NCBI GenBank assembly: GCA_900554305.1 | Contig: USGV01000009.1 | Span: forward strand, 1-48,343 | Direction: 5' to 3' | Source: an uncultured Mycoplasmatota bacterium | GTDB lineage: Bacteria > Bacillota_I > Bacilli_A > RF39 > UBA660 | Length of the DNA: 48,343 bases | Shown: positions 9,070 through 17,945 of the stretch, one piece after another | Position numbering within the stretch: position 1 is the stretch's first letter | Layout of the letters: each line of letters begins with the position of its first letter | Notes under the pieces: model-generated | Told to the model about the DNA's origin: nothing | The model's database searches: none | What the model saw: the letters and a program-made list of their open reading frames with translations, nothing else | Program-made: the position numbers and the translations under genes

Positions 9070-11160
9070 CTAGGCCCCTTTCTCTTGTGCTTCTATTACC
9101 TTATTTTCATCTGTTTGATCTTTCTTTAACAAGTCAAATATTATTATATCATTAGAAACATCTAGTAGACTACTTGCATATTCGTTATTCTTTTTAATTT
9201 CTTCTTCTGTTACTGGTTTATCTGTTAATGATAAATATTCTTCTTTTTGACTATTGTAGTAAACATCATTTGTTAGCCAATTTCCATTAGGGAATACTAC
9301 AATATTTTGATCTTTAATATCAAAAATATCATGTCCTAAGGCATATTCATTAGAATAACCCAACATATTACCAAGGGTTGGCTCTACATCATACATACTC
9401 ATTACATTTGTGTATTCCTTATTTAAATCAGTTCCTTTCATATCTTTACTCCAAATAATTAAAGGAACCTTTCTACCTAATTCATATTGGTAAGAATCAT
9501 ATTCTTTATAATTAGGATCATCTTTATCTAGTACGGAATCTGTTTCCTTATCATAGTTATATAGTCTGTTATAGTCTGCTCTTGGAAGTCTAGCATCATG
9601 GTCTCCATAAATAACGACTATGGTATTTTCTAGTAATCCTTCCTCATCTAATCTCTCTATTAATTCTCCAATAGCTCCATCGGCATAATGAGCAGATTTA
9701 AAATAATTTCCTAATTTTGTTCCTTCCATATATGGATAAGTAACTTCTTCTGTTGTTCCATCTTCATTAGTTACTGTTTCCTTGATGTCTACTGGAAAAT
9801 CTCCATATTTATCTACCTCTGAAAATGGAGTATGATTTGATAGCATCATCATCATACCATACCATTTATCATGTTTTTTAGCAATTTTTTTCAATTTATC
9901 TACAGATTGATCGAAAAATGCATAATCATTGATTCCAAGTCCAACTGTATTTTCTTCTGTTACATTATAGTCTGTTTTACTATAGAAACGGTCATATCCT
10001 AAACTTTTATGCATATTTCTTCTATTCCAAAAGTCGGCATTATTTCCATGCATACTGAATGTATAATATCCCTTTTCTCCTAATAATTTTGGAGTGGCAT
10101 TATAAGTTCTATTCGAATAAGACACAAAAGCCGTTCCACTCTTAGTTGGCAAAAGTGAAGTGTTAAACATCAATTCTGCATCACTACTTGTTCCAACACT
10201 TACTGGAGAATAAAAATTCGAAAAGAACATTCCCTCTTCTGCCAATTTATTTAAATTTGGCGTTACTTCTTCACCATTAAATGATAGGCTCATTAAATTG
10301 GTTTGCAAACTTTCTCCATGAATTACAATAACATTTTTTCCTTCAAAAATATTGGTATATTTGTTATCCTGATGTTCTTCTTTATCCTTAAAGTAATCTT
10401 TAAACAATTTTTTTGCTTGATCATAACCAAATAATGAATTTATTTTTGGTTGAATTGATGCTACTACATCATTTGCTTGATAAATATAAATACCATATTT
10501 CATAACAATGTATTCACGATTCCATTGTTTTACTAGTCTAGACATGTCTGTTGGAGTTAGTGTTAAAATAAATATAATAGCAATTACAGCTCCAACTGCT
10601 ACAGTTTTAATAGTTCTTTTCTTTCTATCTGATTTTATTTCCACTTTTTTATAGTAATTTTTCTTTTTTAATCTAGTATTTACAAGTACTAATATTACTG
10701 GTCCTAAGATGTATAAGAAGTCCTTAAAATTAATTACTTGTTCTACTACAGCATCTCCTACATCTCCTACATACTGTGTTAAAGATAGCATAGAAACTGA
10801 AGCAAAAGATGTATAGTATGTATAATATATTGAATTAATTAAACATATTGCGGAAAAGAAAATACTAAACCCTAAATAGTATCCAAATCGATTCTTTGGC
10901 TTTAATAAATATCCAAGTCCACCAACGATTGTTACAATGGATAAATCCGCTAATATTGGTGCAATTGCTAAATAGTTTTCTGTAGAATTAATACAGAAAA
11001 ATCTTAGCATTGTTGAGTTAATAACACAAGTAATTACGAAAGTTAAGAATAAAATATTGTTCTTTATATATTCTCTAATTAAATGTTCTTCTTTTACTCG
11101 TTTTAAATTCTTTTGTAACGACTTTATTAGTCTATTCCAACTATTCTTTAAATTCTTCAT
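9070..11160 (-). CDS. ltaS: Lipoteichoic acid synthase-like membrane sulfatase-fold protein
   Basis: The protein has 696 residues. About five membrane segments fill residues 30-210, and an extracellular sulfatase-fold domain starts near 270. LtaS-type active-site elements are visible: VIHGES, GTSSDAE with the nucleophilic Thr, FWNRRNMH, LSNHTPF and IVVIYGDHD, which together bind Mn and the glycerol-phosphate intermediate. LtaS polymerises glycerol phosphate from phosphatidylglycerol; related paralogues are LTA primases or phosphoglycerol transferases, so the exact step is uncertain. It has its own promoter (11208-11236) and is followed after three bases by a small anchored protein. Confidence 0.88.
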   Translation of the reverse strand: MKNLKNSWNRLIKSLQKNLKRVKEEHLIREYIKNNILFLTFVITCVINSTMLRFFCINSTENYLAIAPILADLSIVTIVGGLGYLLKPKNRFGYYLGFSIFFSAICLINSIYYTYYTSFASVSMLSLTQYVGDVGDAVVEQVINFKDFLYILGPVILVLVNTRLKKKNYYKKVEIKSDRKKRTIKTVAVGAVIAIIFILTLTPTDMSRLVKQWNREYIVMKYGIYIYQANDVVASIQPKINSLFGYDQAKKLFKDYFKDKEEHQDNKYTNIFEGKNVIVIHGESLQTNLMSLSFNGEEVTPNLNKLAEEGMFFSNFYSPVSVGTSSDAELMFNTSLLPTKSGTAFVSYSNRTYNATPKLLGEKGYYTFSMHGNNADFWNRRNMHKSLGYDRFYSKTDYNVTEENTVGLGINDYAFFDQSVDKLKKIAKKHDKWYGMMMMLSNHTPFSEVDKYGDFPVDIKETVTNEDGTTEEVTYPYMEGTKLGNYFKSAHYADGAIGELIERLDEEGLLENTIVVIYGDHDARLPRADYNRLYNYDKETDSVLDKDDPNYKEYDSYQYELGRKVPLIIWSKDMKGTDLNKEYTNVMSMYDVEPTLGNMLGYSNEYALGHDIFDIKDQNIVVFPNGNWLTNDVYYNSQKEEYLSLTDKPVTEEEIKKNNEYASSLLDVSNDIIIFDLLKKDQTDENKVIEAQEKGA

Positions 11161-11207
11161 TGTTCAACCTCGCTTTTTACATCTTCGTCTCGAACTTTGC
11201 TTATTAC

Positions 11208-11236
11208 ATTATAGCATTATTATTATACTTTTTCAA
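11208..11236 (-). promoter_or_regulatory. Promoter of the ltaS-like operon
   Basis: TATAAT (minus strand, 11208-11213), a 17-base spacer and TTGAAA (11231-11236). The leader would be about 40 bases. Confidence 0.75.
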
Positions 11237-11255
11237 TTCTTTGGATTATCTTTCA

Positions 11256-11291
11256 TAGAAAAAGAATGTTATTTCTTTGTCAATAACATTC
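11256..11291 (-). terminator. Intrinsic terminator after the YihY/BrkB gene
   Basis: GAATGTTATT (read on the minus strand from 11291) pairs with AATAACATTC ending at 11264, followed by TTTTTCT. It overlaps the end of the YihY gene. Confidence 0.8.
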
Positions 11292-12114
11292 CTGTTCTTT
11301 CAATATCTTCTTCTTTTGTATTTCCTGCATTGATTGCCATTCCTACGACAAATATATACGATAAAATATAAATCCATAATAGTAAAATTACAATATTAGA
11401 AATACTTCCATAAAATACGTCATAGCTAGAGAAGGTTCCTATATAGAAGGTATATATCTCTGTTGCTAAAATCCAACTAATTGTTGTAAATAGTGCTCCT
11501 TTTGTTGTTGTTTTACTTCTTATCTTTTTATCAGGAGCTAATACATATAATAATTTGATATTAAAGTATACAACTAATATTGAAATTGGATACTTTATAA
11601 TTTGATATACTCGATAAATAAAGTTGATAAATCCTTCATTATTTGATGTCTCTTTTATGATTTCAAAAATATTGTCTCCGCAAACTGGAACGAGTATCAA
11701 GAATAGAAATATTCCAAGTAAAATTGAAGTCATGCCTATTGCTTTTAGTCTTCTTTTTAATATATTATCTGATTTTATTTTATATATTTCATTGGAAGTT
11801 ATAATCATTGAATGTGTTCCGTTAGAAGCTAGAAGGAAAGCAGAAAAGAAAAATACTACAATATTGAAGTTAATACTATCTCTTGTTACTGCATTTGTAA
11901 ATAGCTCCGCTACAGATCCTGGCAAAGCCGATAATAAATATTCATCTAATGCTTCCATTGGTATTGAAAACCTGGAAGCAATTGCACCGATTAATGCTAT
12001 TAGCGGAATAATTGAAAGGACAAAGAAAAAAGCAAGTTGTCCAGGAAGTACTCTCATTTCAGGTTTTGTAATAATTGAAATTACTTTTTTGAAAAATCCT
12101 GTTACTTGCTCCAT
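11269..12114 (-). CDS. YihY/BrkB-family membrane protein
   Basis: The protein has 281 residues with six predicted membrane segments. The N-terminal signature RVLPGQLAFFFVLSIIPLIA and the later block LFTTISWILATEIYTFYIG are typical of the YihY/virulence factor BrkB family, once confused with RNase BN. Biochemical function is not established; transport of lipids or small molecules has been suggested for the family. It starts 15 bases after the GGDEF-protein stop, with a weak binding site (AAGGGATG), so it is the last gene of a three-gene operon ending at the terminator at 11256-11291. Confidence 0.88.
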   Translation of the reverse strand: MEQVTGFFKKVISIITKPEMRVLPGQLAFFFVLSIIPLIALIGAIASRFSIPMEALDEYLLSALPGSVAELFTNAVTRDSINFNIVVFFFSAFLLASNGTHSMIITSNEIYKIKSDNILKRRLKAIGMTSILLGIFLFLILVPVCGDNIFEIIKETSNNEGFINFIYRVYQIIKYPISILVVYFNIKLLYVLAPDKKIRSKTTTKGALFTTISWILATEIYTFYIGTFSSYDVFYGSISNIVILLLWIYILSYIFVVGMAINAGNTKEEDIERTGMLLTKK

Positions 12115-12129
12115 ATTTCTTCATCCCTT

Positions 12130-14169
12130 TTACTTCATTTCTTCTTTTGCTGTTATCATTTCTAATGTTGCTTCATTGATAGCATCATCTAATGTTTTAA
12201 TTTCATCAGTAATCATACTGTAACCGATAGCAGCACCAAATTCATGAGGTAAATTTTTCATTTCTTTTCCTAGTTTTTTTACATAAGTAGAAACTTGTCT
12301 TTCACTATAACCAACTAGGTAAATCAAAAACTCGTTACCATCTGTACGTATAATTTCACTATTCTCTAATTGTGTATTTACTAAGACACCAGCAGCTTTG
12401 ATAATTAGGTCATCTCCTTCTTCATGACCATAATTATCATTAATGTATTTAACATTATTTAAATCTACCATTACTATTGCTTGTGGGAATACTTTGGATT
12501 CTTCCCATTCAGGCATTTTAGCATTTAGATAATTTCTATTTTTTAAAGAAGTAAGCATATCAGTATATTTGTGTCTATCACTTGCTTTTACTTTCTTAAT
12601 CTGTTTTTTCTTCTTTATAATTAAATAAACAGCTAATAGAATAATTAATGGTACAAAGATAATGGTTAAAACTATTGTATATACTTGCTCTAAAGTAGAG
12701 TTTTCTAATATAGACGCATGTAAATTAGTAATACCACTATTTCTGTAATTATAGTAAGAGTTTGTATTAATGATATAGTTAAATAAATCATAGAATGCTT
12801 CATTATTATTCTTTACCATAAATTTATAATCATTCATCATTGTATCATTATACAATAATTTTAATTTTTTAAATTTTGTAGTTTGATAATGAGTATAGAT
12901 TTCTCGGTCCACAACAATTAAGCGGTTACCACTTTCTTTTACTAAATCATCAATATTATCGTAGGTTTTGATTTTTGCTCTAGCATTATTTGAAAAATAA
13001 TTATATAAAGAATCATTTCCTAGCATCGCTAGAGGTTCATCTTTCATACTTTCAAAAGAAGTTACGATATGATTATCTTCTTCTTTTCCTAATACTACAT
13101 ATTGTTCAATAAATGTTGATAGGGTTGATTTATATTTATTATTGTTGTAATTATAATAATCAAAATATAAATCTATTTCCCCTTTATCGATAGCTTTTTC
13201 TAAATCTTCTACCGTATCATACTTTTTATATTTAAAGTTAATTCCTGAAAGTCTTGCTACTCTATCTACATATTCACCAGCAATTCCTGCTACTTTTCCA
13301 TTTACTAATTGTTCATATGGAGGATTCTCGACATATCCATATGTATAGTTTTTAGAAATTAATTCTGCTTTTGTTTTGGCATTTAAATTATTTTCTTCTA
13401 AATAATAATCTAAATATGCATCATTATATTCTTGGACATACTTTGTCTGTCTCCATTTGTTATAGTATTTTGTAACAATCTTATTTAATTCTTCATTATC
13501 TTTACTTAATGTTAATACAATTTGTTTTTGCATTTCTGTAAAGAAATAATTAATTGAATATTTATCATTATCAATGGTGTAATTTAAATACATAATATTT
13601 GGTACGATTACCATATCAACTTCATCATTATCTAATGCTTTATATATATCTTCAATTTCATCATAAGTCTTAAAAGATAAATTGGTTCCACTTTTTAAAT
13701 AATAACTAATATCACTAGAATCATCTTTAAATACACCAAAAGTGACATTTTTAAAGTCTTTGATATTATTGATTCTTTGATATGTTTTTCCAACAGCAAC
13801 ATAATTATCATTAAATAATGGTAAATCGTTATCTGTTAATTTAGTATTATTATTTAATATTCTAATTCTAAAACCGTCAATTGAAGTTTTAGATTCTTTT
13901 AGATATGGAATTCTATTGAATTCTAATCCAATATTTTCTTCAAAATCATCTAGGAAGCTGAAGACAACTCCACTTCCGTTTGTTCCATATAAAGGATAAT
14001 TGTTTACTACTTCGAAGTCATAAGTTTGATCAGCATGTTCTTGCACCCATTGTTTTTCTCGTACCGTTAGGGTTGTTGTCTCATCTTCCTTATTGTAATA
14101 ACGGTAAACAAAGACAAATGTGACTACCGCTATTATAATAGGAATAATTATAATCAGTTTCTTTTTCAT
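12130..14169 (-). CDS. Membrane sensor with two SBP_bac_3-like domains and a degenerate GGDEF domain
   Basis: The protein has 679 residues. An N-terminal membrane segment (residues 4-22) precedes two extracellular periplasmic-binding-protein-like domains, about 35-260 (YLKSGTNLSFKTYDEIEDIYKALDNDEVDMVIV) and 270-490 (GEIDLYFDYYNYN). A second membrane segment lies at about 495-518, and a cytoplasmic GGDEF domain at 530-679. The domain keeps DMLTSLKNRNYL and NDNYGHEEGDD, but the signature is RTDGNEF instead of RGGDEF, and the first metal-binding block is DLNN rather than DxDxF. Diguanylate cyclase activity is therefore doubtful; binding of nucleotide or a regulatory role remains possible. The ATG shares one base with the upstream stop (TAATG). 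Confidence 0.85.
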   Translation of the reverse strand: MKKKLIIIIPIIIAVVTFVFVYRYYNKEDETTTLTVREKQWVQEHADQTYDFEVVNNYPLYGTNGSGVVFSFLDDFEENIGLEFNRIPYLKESKTSIDGFRIRILNNNTKLTDNDLPLFNDNYVAVGKTYQRINNIKDFKNVTFGVFKDDSSDISYYLKSGTNLSFKTYDEIEDIYKALDNDEVDMVIVPNIMYLNYTIDNDKYSINYFFTEMQKQIVLTLSKDNEELNKIVTKYYNKWRQTKYVQEYNDAYLDYYLEENNLNAKTKAELISKNYTYGYVENPPYEQLVNGKVAGIAGEYVDRVARLSGINFKYKKYDTVEDLEKAIDKGEIDLYFDYYNYNNNKYKSTLSTFIEQYVVLGKEEDNHIVTSFESMKDEPLAMLGNDSLYNYFSNNARAKIKTYDNIDDLVKESGNRLIVVDREIYTHYQTTKFKKLKLLYNDTMMNDYKFMVKNNNEAFYDLFNYIINTNSYYNYRNSGITNLHASILENSTLEQVYTIVLTIIFVPLIILLAVYLIIKKKKQIKKVKASDRHKYTDMLTSLKNRNYLNAKMPEWEESKVFPQAIVMVDLNNVKYINDNYGHEEGDDLIIKAAGVLVNTQLENSEIIRTDGNEFLIYLVGYSERQVSTYVKKLGKEMKNLPHEFGAAIGYSMITDEIKTLDDAINEATLEMITAKEEMK

Positions 14170-14630
14170 TATTCTGCGCCCCTATCTTTGGTCCATGAGA
14201 ATGTATCTTTTGCGTGGTGCTTATAACCGATAATAGGAAAATCAGTTGCTTCGCTATCCTTTTTTACAAAGATTTGAATATCGTAAAATTTTTTCTCTTT
14301 ATTACTCAATGAATCTAATACTTTCGTATTTAATGCTTTTGCTGTATCTACAGAGGTGTCATCTTGCACTGTAATAATTACTTCTACGATCTTGCCGGCA
14401 ACACTTACATCTGCTTCTTTTACTGCTCCATCTGATTTTAAATTTGATTCGATTTTTGTTAATTTACTATTGGAAAGTTCTACTTCTTCAATTCCATCTA
14501 GACGATCTCCATATAATGCTGTTCCTTCCTCTGGAAAAAACATAGTTGCTATTTGGAAGCCTAGAACTACTAATATTAAAAATACTCCTATTGCTATAAT
14601 TACAAATTTATTTTTTCTTATAAAACTCAT
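14169..14630 (-). CDS. Small membrane-anchored protein of unknown function, coupled to the GGDEF sensor
   Basis: The protein has 153 residues: a short basic start, one membrane segment (about residues 9-31), then an alpha/beta outer domain containing KIESNLKSDGAVKEADVSV and IVEVIITVQDDTSVDTAKAL. Its stop overlaps the GGDEF-protein start, so the two are probably made together; it may be an accessory protein of the sensor. No homologue is recognised. The ATG follows GGATGTGATGATAA, a weak binding site. Confidence 0.75.
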   Translation of the reverse strand: MSFIRKNKFVIIAIGVFLILVVLGFQIATMFFPEEGTALYGDRLDGIEEVELSNSKLTKIESNLKSDGAVKEADVSVAGKIVEVIITVQDDTSVDTAKALNTKVLDSLSNKEKKFYDIQIFVKKDSEATDFPIIGYKHHAKDTFSWTKDRGAE

Positions 14631-14654
14631 TTATCATCACATCCTAGTATTTTA

Positions 14655-14683
14655 ATTATACACTATGTATATTGCTTTTTCAA
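14655..14683 (-). promoter_or_regulatory. Promoter of the GGDEF-sensor operon
   Basis: TATAAT (minus strand, 14655-14660), a 17-base spacer and TTGAAA (14678-14683), the -35 box starting right after the gatB stop codon. No clear terminator separates gatB from this operon, so read-through is possible. Confidence 0.7.
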
Positions 14684-16108
14684 TTACTTGTTTAACTCTT
14701 CTATTAAAATGTCCATAGCCATTTTAGGGTTTAGTGTACCTTTACTTTCTTTCATTACTTGTCCCATCAAATATTTTATAGCACGGTCTTTTCCTGCTTT
14801 ATAATCTGCCACACTATCTGGGTTTTCGCTGATTACTTTACTAATCATTTCTTTGATTGCTGAATCATCTGTAATATTTTTTATTCCTGCCTCTTTAATA
14901 ATCTCTTTTATTGTTTTATCACTTTCCATGATGGTATCTAGTATTTCTTTTAGATTTTTACTAGTTAATGTTCCATCGCTTATATTATTAGTTAACTCAA
15001 TAAACTTTTCTGTTGTAAGATAAGTTTTTGTAATTTCTGTTTCATTTTTGTTTAAATATGCAGAAATGTCTCCTAATAATAAATTAGATGCTGTTTTGAA
15101 ATCTATTTTTTCTTCTAATAGCTCATTTAAGTAATCACTTAAAGATCTATTCTGTACTAGTTTTTTTGCATTTACTTCACTAATACCAAGAGTTTGATAT
15201 TTTTCTCTTCTTTCATCTGGTAACATTGGAATTGTTTTTCTTACCTCTTGAATTTGTTCTTCTGTTACATAAACATATGGAATGTCTGGCTCTGGAAAAT
15301 AACGATAATCATTTCCCGTTTCTTTGACACGCATTAATACTGTATCATTTAATTTATCATCAAAACGTCTTGTCTGTGGTAGAAAAGTTTCTCCCTTATC
15401 ATAAAGTTCTGCTTGACGTTCAATTTCTTTTTCAATACTTAGCTTAACATTTGAAATAGAACCAATATTTTTTATTTCTGCTTTTGTGCCGAAGGGGTCT
15501 GATTCTTTTCTTCTGATGGATACGTTTGCATCTGCTCTCATAGAGCCTTCCTCCATCTTACAATCTGAAACATCACTATAGAATAGTAACTCTTTTAACT
15601 TTTCTAAGTATAACTTTGCTTCTTCTCCACTTTCCATACATGGTTTTGTTACAATTTCAATCAATGGAACACCAGCACGGTTAAAGTCTAATAGTGTTTT
15701 TGTTCCTCTATGAGTACTTTTACAAGTATCCTCTTCAATATGCATTTCTTCGATTTCAATTTTTTTCTTTTTGCCATTTACTTCTATTTCTACATAACCA
15801 TCATATCCAATTGGAGTCTCCGCTTGGGTAATCTGATAGTTTTTTGGATTGTCTGGATAAAAATAGTTTTTTCTATCAAAATGCATTTTTGGACGAATCT
15901 TGCAGTTTAAGATTAGTGCAGCTTTAATGGCTAGATTTAGAACTTCTTTATTTAGAGTTGGAAGTGTTCCTGGATATCCTAAATCTACTACATTAGTTAA
16001 CGAATTTGCCATTTGTCCATAACCATTGATACTATTTGAAAATATCTTAGTATTTGTTTTTAACTCGCAGTGTACTTCTACACCTATAGTTGGTATATAA
16101 TTAGACAT
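14684..16108 (-). CDS. gatB: Aspartyl/glutamyl-tRNA amidotransferase subunit B
   Basis: Recognisable throughout: IGVEVHCELKTNTKIFS at the N-terminus, KNYFYPDNPKNYQITQ, SMRADANVSIRR, and a GatB/YqeY helical tail ending MAMDILIEELNK. The subunit binds mischarged Glu-tRNA(Gln) or Asp-tRNA(Asn) and phosphorylates the acid for amidation by GatA. The frame opens at 16117, but the ATG at 16108 lies a suitable distance after AAAGG and starts the conserved MSNYIPTIG, giving 474 residues; the upstream ATGs abut the binding site. It overlaps gatA by eight bases. Confidence 0.96.
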   Translation of the reverse strand: MSNYIPTIGVEVHCELKTNTKIFSNSINGYGQMANSLTNVVDLGYPGTLPTLNKEVLNLAIKAALILNCKIRPKMHFDRKNYFYPDNPKNYQITQAETPIGYDGYVEIEVNGKKKKIEIEEMHIEEDTCKSTHRGTKTLLDFNRAGVPLIEIVTKPCMESGEEAKLYLEKLKELLFYSDVSDCKMEEGSMRADANVSIRRKESDPFGTKAEIKNIGSISNVKLSIEKEIERQAELYDKGETFLPQTRRFDDKLNDTVLMRVKETGNDYRYFPEPDIPYVYVTEEQIQEVRKTIPMLPDERREKYQTLGISEVNAKKLVQNRSLSDYLNELLEEKIDFKTASNLLLGDISAYLNKNETEITKTYLTTEKFIELTNNISDGTLTSKNLKEILDTIMESDKTIKEIIKEAGIKNITDDSAIKEMISKVISENPDSVADYKAGKDRAIKYLMGQVMKESKGTLNPKMAMDILIEELNK

Positions 16109-17561
16109 TTCCATCATCCTTTCTTGGATTTAACTCTAAGTTTAATTTTTTCTCTAAGAAACTTGCTAATTGATAGATAGTTGCCTCTGCAAAACTATTT
16201 CCAATAATATGTAGCCCTATTGGCATATTTCCTTTTCCAAATCCAATTGGTAAAGATAATCCTGGTAATCCAGCCATATTTACTGGTATTACTAAAACAT
16301 CATCCATAAAACTTTTTGATGGATCGTCCATCGGATCTGTTAGGTCATAAGCTGTTGTTGTTGTCGTTGGCCCAATAATTAAATCATAATCTTTAAAAAC
16401 TCTATCAAACTCTTTTTTCATATCATCTCTAATAGATAATGCTTTATTATAATAAATCTTTGCGTTTTCTCCGCTTAGTAAGTAAGAACCTACCATAATT
16501 CTTCTTTTAACTTCTTTTCCAAATCCATTTTTTCTTGTTTCCAAATATAAATCCTCAATATCTTTTGGATTTTCTGTGCTATATCCATACCGTATTCCGT
16601 CAAATCTAGCTAAGTTAGAAGATGCTTCTCCCATGGCAATAATTTGATAAAGTGTAACTGCCTTATCTAAATATTGCATGTCTATATAGTCTACTATTGC
16701 ACCATTTTCTTCTAACAATTTCTTCGCTTTTTCGACTTCGTTTCTTATTTCTTCTGTTACGATATCACTCATAAAATAATTAGGAAGAGCTATTTTCATT
16801 CCTTTAATATCTTTTCCTATTAGTCTGGTGAAATCTTCTTGTTCTTTATTTGCAGAGGTTAAATCTTTATCATCAGGTCCTGCAATTACATTTAATAATA
16901 GAGCATTTTCATAAACGTTCTTAGTCATTGGCCCAATTTGATCTAGACTTGATGCAAAAGCTACTAGTCCATAACGAGATACTCTACCATAAGTTGGTTT
17001 CATTCCGACAATTCCTGTATAACTTGCTGGCTGACGAATAGAACCTCCTGTATCTGTACCTAAAGCAAACAATACATCTCTTGCCGCTATCGTTGTTGCA
17101 CTTCCACCTGATGATCCACCTGATATTTTTTCTTTGTTCCATGGATTTTTAGGAGCTCCAAAATAGCTAGTTCTACTACTTGATCCCATAGCAAATTCAT
17201 CCATATTTGTTTTTCCAATAATGATCATGTCATTAGCATTTATTTTTTCTACTACTGTTGCATTATAGATAGGAATAAAGTTTTCTAATATGTGCGATGC
17301 ACACGTTGTTTTTAAATCTTTAGTTACAATATTATCTTTTACAGCAATAGGTAATCCAAATAATAAATTGTCCCCTACTTCTTTTTCTTCTAATTCTTTT
17401 GCTCTTTTTATTGCCTCTTCTTTGTTTAAAGTAATATAAGCATTTAATTCTTTATTTTTTTCAATTCTTTCAAATGCCTCTTCTACTAAATCAATTGGCT
17501 TTATGTCTTTTTTCTTTAAGGCATTGTGAATTTCTTCGATTGTCTTATCTAAATATTTCAT
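16101..17561 (-). CDS. gatA: Aspartyl/glutamyl-tRNA amidotransferase subunit A
   Basis: The protein has 486 residues and belongs to the amidase-signature family. The catalytic Lys (LPIAVKDNI), the cis-Ser motif (GGSSGGSA) and the nucleophilic Ser region (ALGTDTGGSIRQPA) are all present. It releases ammonia from glutamine and delivers it to GatB. The ATG at 17561 follows GAGGGGG, and one base separates it from the gatC stop. Presence of the complex implies that at least one of glutaminyl- or asparaginyl-tRNA is made by transamidation in this organism. Confidence 0.96.
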   Translation of the reverse strand: MKYLDKTIEEIHNALKKKDIKPIDLVEEAFERIEKNKELNAYITLNKEEAIKRAKELEEKEVGDNLLFGLPIAVKDNIVTKDLKTTCASHILENFIPIYNATVVEKINANDMIIIGKTNMDEFAMGSSSRTSYFGAPKNPWNKEKISGGSSGGSATTIAARDVLFALGTDTGGSIRQPASYTGIVGMKPTYGRVSRYGLVAFASSLDQIGPMTKNVYENALLLNVIAGPDDKDLTSANKEQEDFTRLIGKDIKGMKIALPNYFMSDIVTEEIRNEVEKAKKLLEENGAIVDYIDMQYLDKAVTLYQIIAMGEASSNLARFDGIRYGYSTENPKDIEDLYLETRKNGFGKEVKRRIMVGSYLLSGENAKIYYNKALSIRDDMKKEFDRVFKDYDLIIGPTTTTTAYDLTDPMDDPSKSFMDDVLVIPVNMAGLPGLSLPIGFGKGNMPIGLHIIGNSFAEATIYQLASFLEKKLNLELNPRKDDGNV

Positions 17562-17562
17562 A

Positions 17563-17871
17563 CTAGGCCCCCTCGCTCTCACTAATTACAATTGGTACTT
17601 CAATATAATTTCCACTGTGTTTTGGAGCATTTTTTAATACTTCTTTAGGATTTAGCATTTCTCCAGGCTTATCTTCTCTTGTTATTGTATCTTTGTCCCA
17701 TGGAGCAATCATTCTTTCATTATCATAGCCATCTACTTCTTTAATTTTATCTACATCATTTAAAAGTTGTTTTAACTCTACTTGATATTTTTCTATTTCT
17801 TCTTCATCCACTTTAATTCTTGCTAGATGAGCAACATGTAATACTTCTTCTTTTGTTAACTTCTCTTTCAC
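17563..17871 (-). CDS. gatC: Aspartyl/glutamyl-tRNA amidotransferase subunit C (GTG start)
   Basis: The protein has 102 residues, the family's usual length, with the conserved opening EEVLHVAHLARIKVDEEE and the tail block MIAPWDKDTITREDKPGEM. It is the structural subunit that stabilises GatA. The start codon is GTG at 17869-17871, well placed after AAAGGAGGAATTCCA. It is first in the gatCAB operon. A TATAAT lies upstream on the minus strand near 17898, but no good -35 box is seen. Confidence 0.95.
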   Translation of the reverse strand: MKEKLTKEEVLHVAHLARIKVDEEEIEKYQVELKQLLNDVDKIKEVDGYDNERMIAPWDKDTITREDKPGEMLNPKEVLKNAPKHSGNYIEVPIVISESEGA

Positions 17872-17918
17872 TGGAATTCCTCCTTTAACTTTAGTTATTA
17901 TATCATAAATTTTTTCTC

Positions 17919-17944
17919 AAAAAAAGAACTACTATCTAGTTCTT
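17919..17944 (-). terminator. Intrinsic terminator after the alpha-CTD-like gene
   Basis: AAGAACTA (read from 17944) pairs with TAGTTCTT around a 5-base loop, followed by a T run at 17919-17925. It lies two bases beyond the stop at 17946 of the frameshift-corrected gene, and not next to the in-frame stop at 18193, which supports the longer reading. Confidence 0.8.
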
Positions 17945-17945
17945 C

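Noticed and set aside
11624..12223. Open plus-strand frame of 199 codons
   Set aside because: It lies antisense to the YihY/BrkB gene and the end of the GGDEF gene, both of which have clear family motifs; its product is an Ile/Ser-rich shadow with no motif.
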